Source: Thuidium tamariscinum
Lineage: Eukaryota; Streptophyta; Bryopsida; Hypnales; Thuidiaceae
DNA length: 64,000 bases
Reading direction: 5' to 3'
Assembly: GCA_947034885.2 (NCBI GenBank)
Contig: OX344749.2
Coordinates: forward strand, 8,509,501 to 8,573,500
Under the pieces are notes generated by a model. It was not told where the DNA came from and did not search any database. It saw only the letters and a program-made list of their open reading frames with translations. Position 1 is the stretch's first letter. Each line of letters opens with the position of its first letter. This document shows positions 13,101 through 24,498 of the stretch, piece by piece. Both the position numbers and the translations under genes were made by a program.

Positions 13101-14569
13101 TTCAAGTAGACCCTCTCAAGTCTCATACTTTTTTGAATTTCAATCCAAATTTTTATAGCTATTATTTTTGAAATTAATTTAATCCCAAAGGTTTCTATTG
13201 ATTCCTTAAATAACTCAACAATTCTCTAATTGAAAACAAGCTAAATCCTCTTTAGGTTTAGTCCCATGTTTGCAAAATGAACCTTCTAATTCTAATATTT
13301 TTGACTTAATTCTACCATTTTTATTTTATTTTATTTTCAATTTTGGCTTCAATCCTCTAATTTTGTCATAGCTTCAATGTATTTTAGGTATGTTGATTCA
13401 AAAGGCACTCTAAATCTACAAAGTTGATCCTTCATATATCATTACAAAAACTCCAAAGGTCATTCAAAAATTGACTAAACTAATTTTGATCTATAAGTTG
13501 GCATTGAAGTTTTAAAATTAGTTTGTCATGTAGTGCATTGTTATCTACATGCAAAACTTCAATTCATTGCATGTAGAATACTAATGTAAAAGCTATAAAG
13601 AATCTTGTATTTTTGATACCAAAAGTATCTTCTTCCAAAAATTACATTGACATTTAAAAGATTAGTAGTTTTTTGATGATATTGACAATGATAATGGATT
13701 TCCTTGAAATTTTTTGCATGAATTATATGCATCATGAACTTTTAGTGTTTGGACACAAAAGTTGAATTTTAAAATGCATTATACAATTGTAAAATATAAA
13801 TTGTACACATTGCCTAATTCAACGAATATTTCAAATATAAGGGCATTTAGATATAACAATGGTCTATTTTGCAACCTATACTCTTTTTACAATGGCTAAT
13901 GCAATCCCATGCTTGAATTCCAAAAAGAAACTCAAATTTTGTGAGAACCAACATCATTTGCATGTTTATTAAATTTTTAATATTTTAAATTCTATAAATG
14001 TGAATTTCCTTCAATTTTTGTATCCAACAATCAAAAATGATGTATACCAACATGCTAAGGCACAAAAAGTTTTTTGGGATTTTAAAGAAAAAACTGACAA
14101 AAGATAAAGTAAAGCCAAACCATATTGAACAAAACCAAGTTTTAGACATAATAAATTTTGGAATTAATTTTCTTTCAAATCACAACTAATTTTTTCTTCA
14201 AACTTCCATGGTAATGTGTCACATGTTGTGCTCTACAACTTTCATGCGTACACTTTTGGATTTTATCCATTGATGCTTATGGTATTGTTGTTTATTCCAA
14301 AAGTCACACGACTCATTGAAATAGGCCATTTTGAGCCAAAACCAGTAAGTGTTTCTTGCAACAACCCGTCATGTCAATATTGATCAAACTTGTCTTTGAA
14401 ACAATGACCTTTCAACCTTGAGATAGTAATGAATTGTATGGTAGCAACCAATCACTTGTTTTAACATCAAATAATCATTAGTTCAAGGTGCCTTGTCATT
14501 TAAGATGTATGTGTGATCAATGGTTATTGAATCAATTCCTCCGTATGTGGAGAATTCTTATATGTACAA
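10170..14569. other. 4.4-kb AT-rich intergenic stretch
   Basis: No reading frame with protein-like composition, no RNA gene and no tandem array was recognised. The only family match is at about 14345-14367, where GTGTTTCTTGCAACAACCC looks like the right end of the GGTGATTGCAAG transposon family. No partner end was found to its left, so it is a fragment at best. Confidence 0.4.
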
Positions 14570-15958
14570 TGGGGTACCAATCAAAATGTCGTTTTCGAAT
14601 TCATAGTGAGAAAAATTTCAGTACTACCAACTTTGAAAGCCTCTGGAGAGCTCAAAAATTGATATTTTATCACAAAAGTTTTACTACAAAATCATCTCTA
14701 AGTTAATTATACGTATGCCAAATTTCAAGTCCAAAAGATTCACCAAAAAAAAGTTATTCAAAATCTACCAACATGGATAGCAGTGAGAAACATTTCATTA
14801 CTTTCAACTTTGACACCTTCCTAAGGATTGAGTTTTTTTTCTTTTGCCATGAATTTTTTTTTCATGAAACGATATCTATGTTTTTAATATGCATAAAAAA
14901 TTTCAAGGTAAAAAAATTTCTTTTAAGAAGATATTTGAAATCTCCCAACATGTGTAGTTTTGAGAAAATTTTCACAATTGCCAACTTTGACACCTTCCCA
15001 AGGGTTGAAAAATTGGTTTCTTACTATGCATTTGTTTTTGTGAAGTCATATCTATGTCAATAGTATGCTCTCCAAATTTCAAGTTCAAATGAATTACCAA
15101 AAAAAGATATACAAAATCTCCCAACATGTGTAGTTGTGAGGAGGAGTTTTTGAGCCCTTAGTATAGTGTTATTTTGTGGAGCAAAGTTTGACACGAATGT
15201 AAAAACTCAACCTCACAACTACACATGTTGAGAGATTTTGAATATCTTTTTCTGGATAAGTGTTTTGAACTTGAAATTTAGAAATATATTATCAACATAA
15301 ATATGATCTTATTCAAAAAAATTCATGTTAAATAGACAAATTTTCAGCCATTGGGAGGGTGTCAAAGTTGGCAATTGTGAAATTTTTCTCAAAACTACAC
15401 ATGTTGGGAGATTTTGTATATCTTTTTTTTGGTAATTCATTTGAATTTGAAATTTGGAGAGAATATTACCAATATAGAGATAACTTCATATAAACAAATT
15501 CATGGTAAGAAATCAATTTTTCAGCCTTTGGGAGGGTGTCAAAGTTGGCAATTGTGAAAATTTTCTCAAAACTACACATGTTGGGAGATTTCAAATATCT
15601 TCTTAAAAGAAATTCTTTTACCTTGAAATTTTTCATGCATATTAAAAACATAGATATCATTTCATGAAAAAAATTTCATGGCAAAAGAAAAAAAACTCAA
15701 TCCTTAGGAAGGTGTCAAAGTTGAAAGTAATGAAATGTTTCTCACCACTATCCATGTTGGTAGATTTTGAATAACTTTTTTTTGGTGAATCTTTTGGACT
15801 TGAAATTTGGCATACGTATAATTAACTTAAAGATGATTTTGTAGTAAAAATTTTGTGGTAAAATACCAGTTTTTGAGCTCTCGAGAGGCTTTCAAAGTTG
15901 GCAGTACTGAAATTTTTCTCATTGCGAATTCGAAAACGACATTTTGATTGGTACCCCA
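14570..15958. mobile_element. 1.39-kb foldback element with ~178-bp subrepeats
   Basis: The outer ends TGGGGTACCAATC and GATTGGTACCCCA are perfect inverted repeats, and similarity continues inward for the whole element. A CCAACATGTGTAGTT landmark (a CCAACATGGATAG variant in the outermost unit) recurs at about 14764, 14942 and 15119 on the plus strand. It recurs on the minus strand at about 15213, 15392, 15572 and 15747, a spacing of 175-180 bp. The left arm has three units and the right arm four. Nearly all of the element could fold into one hairpin. Minus- and plus-strand frames inside read similar peptides because the arms mirror each other; they are not genes. No clear target duplication was found. 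Confidence 0.85.
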
Positions 15959-16482
15959 CTATTTATTGGTTTTGGATTCGCTTTTAGAAGAAAGTAGGAA
16001 ACTTGAAAGGTTGGTGATGGTAGTTCATTTAGGTCCACACTCAACAATGAATCTACTATGAAGTAGAGAGTGCAAGTACTCAATTGGTAGGAGATTCCTT
16101 TTGGTATCTAAGATTTAAATGAAATTGATCCACCACCAACTAGTAGCTCATTGCCCTAGTGAAACTTCAATTTTAGAATGTTTCTTGTAAAGTGACATGT
16201 TTTTGTTGGCTATTTTCATAGTAAGATCCTTTAAGGTAACTACACCTAAAATCACAATGATTAGCAATTTAGTACAGTTTCCATTTATGTAATGAAAACC
16301 TTTTTGTAGAGTCTTGTTGGAATTCAAAAGGGGATTCTAAAATATTATAGAATGCATGTTTTGGCCATGCATCATATAAATAAACTAAGATTGATAGGCT
16401 GAAAATAGGATTTAGGATAAGATATTCTCCTAGTTTGATGTTAAAAATGACATTAGATGTAACATCAAACACAATATAAAAA
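15959..16482. other. AT-rich intergenic, no gene seen
   Basis: Short stretch between two inverted-repeat elements. One minus-strand frame of 67 codons is open but has no recognisable motif. Nothing else was supported. Confidence 0.4.
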
Positions 16483-16682
16483 CCATTAGAAGAAATCTGA
16501 GGCCTCCAAAGGGCTGTTTCGGGGCTATTCCCCGAAACTGTTCCCTAACTATTGGTCGCTGTTAGGGCAGCATATATCGTGCCACTCTCTCAACCACGTC
16601 GGATTTCAGTTCAGTAGCAGAAATTGCGTTTCCGCAGTCCGGGAACCCGTAGTCTTCTAATGCCTTCGGATTTCTTCTAATG
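16483..16682. mobile_element. 200-bp GC-rich MITE-like insertion
   Basis: The ends CATTAGAAGAAATCTGA (16483-16499) and TCGGATTTCTTCTAATG (16666-16682) are inverted repeats with two mismatches. The enclosed ~165 bp are far richer in G and C than the surrounding DNA (for example GTTTCGGGGC, CGCAGTCCGGG). An internal hairpin-like pair TTTCGGGG/CCCCGAAA lies at 16517-16539. CTTCTAATG occurs twice at the right edge (16654 and 16674). No coding or tRNA-like boxes were seen. The element was probably acquired from a different base-composition background. Confidence 0.6.
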
Positions 16683-16833
16683 AAGTGAATACCAAATTAA
16701 AAAAATGCGTAAAAAATTCTACAAGTTATTTTTAATGCATCTACAAAGCAACATGTGAGGTATTAGAAAAGAAAACAATATAGAACCAAATAGTTGGTAT
16801 AATGGAGTAGAAACAAAACATGTGGGAAGCACA

Positions 16834-17054
16834 TGAGGGTTGTTATTATGTGAGCCTAAAAGTATGAGCTTAGAAGAATATACACCTATGATATAAGTGT
16901 CTATATTATAGTAATCTTCTATGCTAATAGTGCTTATATATATGCTATAAATACCTATATCATAGGTATTTAGAATATAAACACCTTCAATGGTTGCACT
17001 ATGATATTTACTTATATATATGTTCAATACTGATGCTCACATACTAGCACTGTT
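16834..17054. mobile_element. MULE-like MITE, 221 bp
   Basis: The ends carry GTTATTATGTGAGCC and the inverted GCTCACATACTAGCAC, matching the TGCTA(G/T)..TGTGAGC ends of the copies at 35.4, 52.6 and 55.2 kb. It is flanked by GGGAAGCACA (16824-16833) and GGAAAGCACA (17055-17064), a 10-bp target duplication with one mismatch. Duplications of 8-11 bp are characteristic of Mutator-like transposases. The interior is a long AT-rich palindrome with CACCTA/TAGGTG words. Confidence 0.75.
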
Positions 17055-17744
17055 GGAAAGCACACCTAGAAGACAACCGAGGAAGGTGATGAATCTTGAT
17101 GAAAATGCAAGAATAATAATTATTTTTGTAAATGATCATATCCACCTATTAGTCTAAGTCAAATACCCCATATGCCTACTATCCTTAGAATATTCCCTAT
17201 AGTATTAATGCAAATTTTCTTCAACATCCTAACATTGGTGTTAGTGTTTCTTTTTTGAACAAATTTTTAATCAACCTGATAGATTTTAGGATTTCTAGTC
17301 CATCTATTAGTCTCCCTTCAAATCTCATTGTATAATGTACAACCCAACATATTGACATACAACCCAAAAATATCCTATTGATTGGTGTTTCAAAAGTACA
17401 TATAAGCTTCACTTGAATGATAAATAAGAGGTATTTTGGAACTATGAGTCTCAATAAATGATCCGTTTCTTATGCATTATCAAATTAATAGACCCCTACC
17501 AATATTGCACTCACATGGTTTTTAAGACTTTTGCTCAATGCCATCTTTGAGTGTAGGTGGTAATTTTTTTTAAAGGAGTTGTTGGCAAAGAATAATTCAA
17601 AGTGGAATGATTAAATTTGACATTTTCATAATGTATTCTTTAATTGGATTGTAGAAATAGATATATGAAACCTTAACAAAATTGACTTTCAAGTTGAAAG
17701 TGGCTATTAAGATATGAATTTATATATTTAAACTACAAATCATG

Positions 17745-18360
17745 GGTGACTGCAAAAAACACTTGTTTTGCTCCTTGTCCCCTTGGCCTTGGACATGTGT
17801 GTTTTCACTCATAACTTTTGCATTGTTTGTCCATTTTACACAAAATTTGAAATAGAGGTTTATATAATAGTTTTAGACATTACACAGTATTTTGAATTTT
17901 CTTAAAATCATTGTCTTATTTAAAATAAACCTTGATTGGATGTCTACCTTGGCCATTTTAAGGATTTTAGTCCTATTTTTTTACCCAAGAATATAAATTT
18001 TAAGATCAAAATTAGTATGCAAAGACTTTTATTAAAGTAACACAATCCCATAAAGAGATTTTATAAAAATGATAAACTGTCCAACTTCCACATATACTCA
18101 AAGTGTACTATTGTTGAGTAGGTATAGTGAATACAATTTATTTTTCCTAAAGATGAAAATAATTGAGAAGACAATCTTTAAGTTAAAAATATATATTTTG
18201 AATTTTTTTCTCAAGTTTCTTTACTATTTAAGAAAAATCATACATCAAGGTGTCTATTTTCATTGTATTCTCTATTGTGCTTTTTTTGTGCATTACCTTT
18301 AGAGTTATATTTTCATAGGTTTAAATTTTAAGAAATAAAATTTCTTCATTTCTCTTCAAA
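17745..18360. mobile_element. truncated copy of the GGTGATTGCAAG family
   Basis: The left end GGTGACTGCAAAAAACAC, then CTTGTCC, GGCCTTGGAC and CATAACTTTTGCATT, parallels the 22.07-kb copy in order and orientation. Similarity continues past a TTGGATGTCTACCTTGGCC block. The matching right end is missing, so this is a 3'-truncated copy whose right limit is approximate. Confidence 0.6.
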
Positions 18361-18450
18361 TGAACTCAAAGTATATAACTACTTATGAACTTTCTCATAT
18401 GAACTTTCTCTTCAAATGAACTCAAGGCATATATATGAACTCAAAGCATA
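18358..18450. repeat. short degenerate tandem repeat
   Basis: The words ATGAACTCAAAG and GCATATA recur three to four times with slightly different spacing. They mark a small, decayed local tandem array at the edge of the truncated transposon copy. Confidence 0.5.
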
Positions 18451-19466
18451 TAACTATAATTCATAATTTAGTTTGACAAAATTTACTCTATTTTGACACT
18501 TTTTCATTGGAAACCAAAGTTTTAGAATGAATTTGGATATGTACAAGTGGAGATGGGTGGGGAGAATGGGGAATCAAATGCATTGGGACAAGAATTACAA
18601 CATGTGTTGGTATGTGGTTGAAGGGTTGAAAAAACTAAAAAAATATAGGTTTAAAATACAAAAATCTTTCAACAAGAGAAGGTCCTTCAATAGCCAAATT
18701 TTTTTATTGCAATTGCCAAAGTATTCATGCCAATTTCATTAGTATGGTTAGATCTTTAGAATGCATCATGGTGCATTATTTTTTTTTCCATACTTAACTT
18801 AGGCTAGAAAATGTTTTGCTTGCCCCCAAAATAAACTATGGTCCTGAACGGGTTAAGTGCATAGTATTCCAATTCATTATTCATTATCACTATTTTTGTG
18901 ATGAAAAGTATGAATTATTCAGTCATCTGAAATTTGGAAGCACTAAATCTTGAGTTTAATCCCTAAAAATCCATTGTCCCCCTCGGGGGGTGCACTCCCA
19001 TTTTCTTTATTGGTAACGCGCGATCAAATGAAGGGTAATTTTAATTGCCATAGTGCTAAATTTTAGACAATTTTTTGAAGTATATTTGAGTCATTGAAAT
19101 AGGAGCTAGGGAATTATAAGTAATGAAGGGTAGGGAATAATATTCAAATTTACCTATTTTTTTTTCTAAAGTAGCCTACCTAAAAATGTACTTCCAAAAT
19201 TTGAATTCTTAAAATGCAATATAGCTGGCTCCCCAAAATCTCTACATTAAGAACTACTATAATAAATGAAAGAAAGATCCAAGGCTGGAATCCTGTGTGG
19301 TTTGCTAGGATGGAATTTCAATTTCTTTGGATAAAAAAGTCATCTGTCATGCTTCGTCGCTTGGATGAAGTGGAAGCGGATGAATTGGCAGCAGGGTGTC
19401 CGTTTTCAGAAGTAGGGTTTTAAGCAAATTGCTTTAAGGTGTAGGGTATGGTTTGCTCCCAAATGC

Positions 19467-19881
19467 TAAGGTAGTCGGCTCTGTAACGGAGCATCTAAGG
19501 GCTGGTCCCCTTTTTTCATGTATTTACTTGAATGGAAATATTTTTAGTCCATTTTTCAAAGAAAGAGAAATTGAAGAGGAATCTAACACAAGTGGTTTCA
19601 TAATTTTTGACGTATTTTTGAATTAGTTATGAATTTTCAAAGGAGATGTGCCGTAGGTCCCTATTTTATGTCTCTAAGTCTTCCATGAATGGTTCACTTG
19701 CAATTTCTAAAGAAAGATGGAAAAGCAAAGAGCATGATTGGCTCTCACTATTCCTAATGCATCTTTTCTTGATTCATTCAATGAATGTGGAGGTCCATTA
19801 AAGAACCACCAATTGTCCATTTTACAACCTTTTATAGGGTCCATTCTTAATGCCCGTTCCATTTTAGAGCCGACTATCTTA
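19467..19881 (+). mobile_element. 415-bp MITE, copy A
   Basis: The ends TAAGGTAGTCGGCTCT and AGAGCCGACTATCTTA are inverted repeats. The outermost bases read TA on both sides, compatible with a TA target duplication, as in Tc1/mariner-type MITEs. The whole 415 bp recurs as its reverse complement at 20083-20500 with few differences. The frames seen in both copies are coincidental. Confidence 0.85.
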
Positions 19882-19887
19882 ACCCTT

Positions 19888-20017
19888 AAAACAACCTTCC
19901 AGCTTGTTGCTTACCTGCCCAGGCCGCCTGAGGCTGGGTGTTTGTACGTTAACCCCTCGCAGTAAAGGTTTATTTTATTTGTGTCAAAAAAACAAAAAAA
20001 AACAAAACACCTTCTAG
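19888..20017 (+). mobile_element. short retroposon (SINE- or LINE-3'-end-like) with A-tail
   Basis: The body, 19903-19985, is a GC-rich ~83-bp sequence ending in TTATTTGTGTC followed by an A-rich tail (AAAAAAACAAAAAAAAAC). It is bounded by AAACAACCTTCCAG-like (19888-19902) and AAAACACCTTCTAG (20004-20017) copies, an imperfect target duplication of about 14 bp. This is the layout left by target-primed reverse transcription. The same TATTTGTGTC-A(n) 3' end occurs at 23780-23829, so the two share a family. The short body suggests 5' truncation. Confidence 0.7.
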
Positions 20018-20082
20018 TAGTATGGACCCCCTCTTTCCAGCATTCAAGAGCAAAGTGCACAACAAACCCTAGCCTGAGCTTG

Positions 20083-20500
20083 TAAGGTAGTCGGCTCTAA
20101 TTAAAATCGAACGGGCATTAAGAATGGACCCTATAAAAGGCTGTAAAATGGACAATTGGTGGTTCTTTAATGGACCTCCACATTCATTGAATGAATCAAG
20201 AAAAGATGCATTAGGAATAGTGAGAGCCAATCATGCTCTTTGCTTTTCCATCTTTCTTTAGAAATTGCAAGTGAACCATTCATGGAAGACCTAGAGACAT
20301 AAAATAGGGACCTACGGCACATCTCCTTTGAAAATTCATACCTAATTCAAAAATACGTCAAAAATTATGAAACCACTTGTGTTAGATTCCTCTTCAATTT
20401 CTCTTTCTTTGAAAAATGGACTAAAAATATTTCCATTCAAGTAAATACATGAAAAAGGGGACCAGACCTTAGATGCTCCATTACAGAGCCAACTACCTTA
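20083..20500 (-). mobile_element. 418-bp MITE, copy B (inverted)
   Basis: Reverse complement of copy A at 19467-19881, with the ends TAAGGTAGTCGGCTCT and AGAGCCAACTACCTTA. With copy A it makes a ~1-kb palindrome whose loop is the retroposon-bearing spacer. The peptides encoded in copies A and B mirror each other, confirming they are shadows and not genes. Confidence 0.85.
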
Positions 20501-22069
20501 GAAGGTGTGCTCCTAAATGCTATAAAGGAGGTCTCAAATGTAGAAAGGTGGGTTGTGGATTGGAAAAAAGTGGGATGCAGATTGCAAGAATTGGGCAAAT
20601 CCATTGATTCGGAATGCACTCCCAATTTTTTTCATGAATTTATTTTCTACTCTAAAATGTGCTGCTACCTTGCATTGTATCGGAAAATGCACCTTAGACT
20701 TCACAACAATAACCTTCACTTGCAACCTAGAATTAATTTGTCACTAGTTATTGTTTGCATCTCAATTTCTTCTTGCTTGATTTCAATTTCTTAGTTGTGC
20801 AATTGTGGATGTGCAAGGAACATAGGATTGAATGGCAGCCAAAAACACAACATTCATTAGGCAAAGGCTGTCTACAGATTTTTTCTCTTTGCACAGGTCA
20901 AGTGTATTTAAAAGCAACTCTTGTTTTTTTTCATGTTGGCATTTTGAACTTGTGAACCAAAATTTTGCTATCCTATAGCCTTTCAAATTTTGAGACATTG
21001 CAAATGCTAGCGACTATGTTTTGTAACACATTTGTTTTGTCTCTGCAAATTGCATCTAAACCCAAATTTGAGGTTGTATTTTGACTACCAAATTCACAAG
21101 TATCACCTCCTTTTCTATGATTCAAAACCTTGTGCATGTATATTTAGTTTTGTTCAAGGCCATTTGTGCTTCAACTACTTTGAAATTGAAATCAATTTGT
21201 CATTGGAGATACTTTGCCTTGCAGTGTATTGTATGTATGAAAGTTGCTTGTAAAGTTTTTTGCCTTTGTAGATCATTATTAGACTAGCATATCAAGTTCT
21301 CAATGGTAGGTTCTAGTATCAACCAAGATAGTACTTGAATTCTTTGTGAATTTTGCCTAGTTTGTACACTGTTTTGGATAGGTTAAGTTGTTAATCACAA
21401 GTTTGAGTATGAACTAATGAAATGTTTGCAATTTTTTTTATCAATGTTTAGTATTTATAATGAAAATAGGGTATACAAAATATTCTCTCCAATTTTTTTT
21501 AATGAAATATAGGGTACATAAAATGACTATAATTTAGAAATTTAGGTAAATATAGCCCTACATAAATTCAAAAAATTTACCTACATAGCCTACATGTTAT
21601 AGGGGTTTGAACGCACAATACCCATAAACATTCTATAGAGTGCACCCCCCGAGTTGTCCCCTCAAGGAACAATTTGAAATTTGGGCAAGTTCTATAGACC
21701 TCAATTTTAAGTGAATCTTTCTAAAACTTTCTCATAAGATAGGAAAACTGATTAGCTTTGTGGAAATATAATTTTTATTTCAATTGGTGTCGAGGAGCAA
21801 AAGTTATACTACAGAAACTTAGAAAGCCCAAATTTGAACTTGGTGGGCAAAAAAATAAATCCACAAAAACTTGAAATTAAATTTTAGAAAATTTTGGTCT
21901 TATAAATTATATTTTGTCTATGTGTGAAGCTTTGATTCATTCCATTAGGATTAGTTGTGTGAAAGTTATGAACAATCTTGTTTTTTAGGTAGTTTTTGAA
22001 ATGATAACTTATAGGATTCATTTCTAAATGCAGTTTTCACAAATTTTCCAAAAAAATTGCTTGACAAGG

Positions 22070-22795
22070 GGTGATTGCAAGAATGACTTGTCCTATTTGT
22101 TGTCCCCTAGGCTTTGGACTGGTGGTTTTTTGCTCATAACTTTTGCATTATGTCTTTGTTTGCCGTAAAATTTGGAACAGAGGTACACACTAAAGTTCTT
22201 GACAATTAATAATTTTTTGAAATTTTTAAAAATTATTTTACTATTTTTAAACTGACCCCAATTGGATGTCTACCTTGGCCATTTTGAGGGGTTTTAGTAC
22301 CATTTTCAACCCTAAATTTCAAATTTGAAGGTGAAAATTGGGATACAAGGACTTCTACTATAGTTACACAAGCTTGTGAAGAGATTTTCTAAAAATAGAA
22401 AAGTATTCACATTCCACATGTGCTCAAAGTGCACTACCAAGGTACACTTGTAGAGAACACAAAATAATTTTTTTGAAGATGAAAATTGGCAAGAAGTAAC
22501 AACTTTAAGTTAGAAAAAATGTATTTTTTTTGTTTATTTTTTTGAATTTTTTTACTATTTAAATTTTTTAAATTCCAAACTACCTATTTTCTTGTATTTT
22601 TCATCACTCTTTGAGAGAGCATAACTTTTTGAGATAAATTTTTCTAAGTTAGAACTTTCATCTACATACTATTTAGAGTGTTCTTAAGAGTATCCATATT
22701 TTATTTCATTAAAAAAAATTTTATTCCAAAAGTCACAGTACTCCAGTACTAAGGCCATTTTGAGACAAAATCGTGAAGTCATTCTTGCAATCACC
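22070..22795. mobile_element. GGTGATTGCAAG-family transposon, 726 bp
   Basis: The ends GGTGATTGCAAGAATGAC and TCATTCTTGCAATCACC are inverted repeats. The element is bounded by CAAGG on both sides (22065-22069 and 22796-22800), a 5-bp target duplication. The interior is AT-rich without an ORF, so it is non-autonomous. Landmarks such as CATAACTTTTGCATTATG and TGGATGTCTACCTTGGCC are shared with the truncated copy at 17.7 kb. Confidence 0.8.
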
Positions 22796-22859
22796 CAAGG
22801 TTTAATATACTTGCTAAAATTATCTCACTATTGGAATTATTGTATTTTGATTCCATCTT

Positions 22860-23284
22860 AGAGCTATCAATGATTTAATTTTTCTTTCAACCTTCGCCCC
22901 ACCTCTACTTAATAATTTTTTAAAGAATGAAAATGAAGCATTTAAAAAAAAATTCCAAGACTTTCAACTCAATTCTTAAATACAAAAAAGATTCAATTCA
23001 AAGTCCATAGAGCAAAAAATTTCAACAAATGGCAATCAAAGTCATTTGAAATTGCAAAACAATGTTGAAAACTCTTTTTCCAACTTTGAATGCTCATATC
23101 TTCTAATCTATACGGTCAAACTTCATGAAATTTTTACCACATGATCTCAGAGAAATAAAGTACAAGGTCTTACAATTAGATTCTATAAAAACACTCTTTT
23201 TTGTTCTTTTGGATGAACACAGCAAAAATGGCAGCTTTGAGTGGTTTTTGACATAAAAATAGCCTTGGGTCTTTAGGGGTTAAA
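22860..23284. mobile_element. right half of a TTAACCCCTAAAG-type element
   Basis: The end GGGTCTTTAGGGGTTAA, and the sequence before it (GGCAGCTTTGAG, TCTTACAATTAGATTCTA), match the right end of the complete element at 27103-28021. No facing left end was found, so it is a partial copy. Confidence 0.5.
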
Positions 23285-23768
23285 ATTCACACTTTCGCAA
23301 AAATTGAGAAAATTTCATGGTTTTTCTATAGGGAGGGTGCCGTTGCAAACTATTGTAAGAGAATTCCCACGGGGACACAACCAAAGCCTCAAACTTGGTA
23401 TTTGGCCGTATGGAGTTAAAGAAACTTCCCCACGTCACGCAAGAAGAGGCTCAAAATATGCCCGAGCTCGGCAAAAATTGAAGAAGAGATGGCCAAATGG
23501 TGAACACTAGCCGTAGCTCTCTACACGATTTGGCACAATTTTCAAGCTACGGATCCATTAATTCAACACAATTCTCCCAAAAGATACACTATTCAAAAAA
23601 TGAATAGAGCCTAGACTTCATTGATGGGAGGATACTTGAATTCGGGAGAAAATTCTTTGTGTTGCAATAAAATAAGGAAAAGTAACCGGACCGTGTCTTC
23701 CCATTCCCCGTGTTCCCGTGGGGCTTTTTCCTGAGACACGGCCCGGGGTCTCTGGATTAGAGCTGAAA
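23285..23768. other. intergenic, mixed composition
   Basis: A plus-strand frame (23304-23510) is open for 68 codons with basic composition but has no recognisable motif. A GC-rich block with CGGACCGTGTC and GACACGGCCCG words (23688-23748) could fold on itself. No gene can be supported. Confidence 0.35.
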
Positions 23769-23788
23769 TGCTCATCCCCTATTTGTGT

Positions 23789-23831
<43 letters not shown>

Positions 23832-23840
23832 CTCATCCCC
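23769..23840 (+). mobile_element. extremely 5'-truncated retroposon: 10 nt plus 40-A tail
   Basis: TGCTCATCCCC occurs at 23769-23779 and again at 23830-23840. Between the copies there is only TATTTGTGTC followed by 40 uninterrupted A residues (23790-23829). The ten bases equal the 3' end of the retroposon at 19.9-20.0 kb. The simplest reading is a reverse-transcription insertion that aborted after copying the tail and ten bases. The long clean A run suggests it is recent. Poly-Lys and poly-Phe frames here are artefacts of the tail. Confidence 0.75.
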
Positions 23841-24498
23841 CAAGTGGTGGGGATGCTGTACTATTTTCCAATTTCATCTCTGGCGTGGAAAGGCCATAGA
23901 AAGTACGCACAGTACTGTACAGTACTACGGCTCATAAATGCAAACTACGGCTCACAAATGCAAAATACTGATTTCTGATGGCCATTTTCTCCTGCATGAA
24001 TCAAATTTTAAAGCAAATCGAAACAATCAGATCACATTAGAAAAACTGATTTGAGGATTCGAGCTAGACCTGCACCCCCATCTAAAAGTGCAAACAAAAA
24101 ACTAATGTATAAACAGTTTTTGCAATAAGACTTACAGTACTTACAGAAATGTTTGAAAATCAAAATCAACCTTTCAATTGCAAGAACAGGAAGCACCTTC
24201 AGGAGCTTGTTCCAAAGTTGAAGAAATCCCTCAAAAAATGTATCCAGGGACGCTGATGAGCTACGTACTACCCAGAAGATGCAACTGTATCTTCTTGGTA
24301 TTCTTATTCTCAAGACATTCAATTCCTGTAACTGATCGAGATCGGTCACGCAGAAGCTAGTACTGCTACAATTTGGAAGCCCGCCCAACTAGTAACTAGA
24401 AATCGGAACCGGCCAAATCGAATTGAAGGACTTCCGTCTTCAATTCAATTCCCAGTAACGTAATCATATCTAGGTTTCCAGGTACGTTTCAATGCTCG
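23841..24498. other. 3' flank of the dirigent gene
   Basis: Probable 3' untranslated region and downstream DNA of the minus-strand dirigent gene. A minus-strand frame of 118 codons (24388-24032) is open but has low-complexity Cys/Leu composition and no motif. I found no convincing poly(A) signal by eye. Confidence 0.35.

Larger units (their letters stand above)
18976..21664. mobile_element. 2.7-kb composite element with GTCCCC...CTCGGGGGG ends
   Basis: CTCGGGGGGTGCACTC (18983-18998) faces GAGTGCACCCCCCGAG (21638-21653) exactly, each next to a GTCCCC or its equivalent. The first ~200 bp and last ~200 bp match, in order, the two ends of the shorter unit at 5513-6420. The size difference is partly due to two inverted 415-bp MITEs and a retroposon nested at 19.47-20.50 kb. 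No transposase-like frame is present. The flanks show no clear target duplication. Confidence 0.55.

Noticed and set aside
14488..15660. ORFs in both directions sharing the peptide wording FEKIFTIANFDT
   Set aside because: The similarity arises because the two arms of the foldback are reverse complements; the frames lie in repeats.
23618..23978. Poly-Lys and poly-Phe ORFs on the two strands
   Set aside because: Both come from the 40-A tail of a truncated retroposon.
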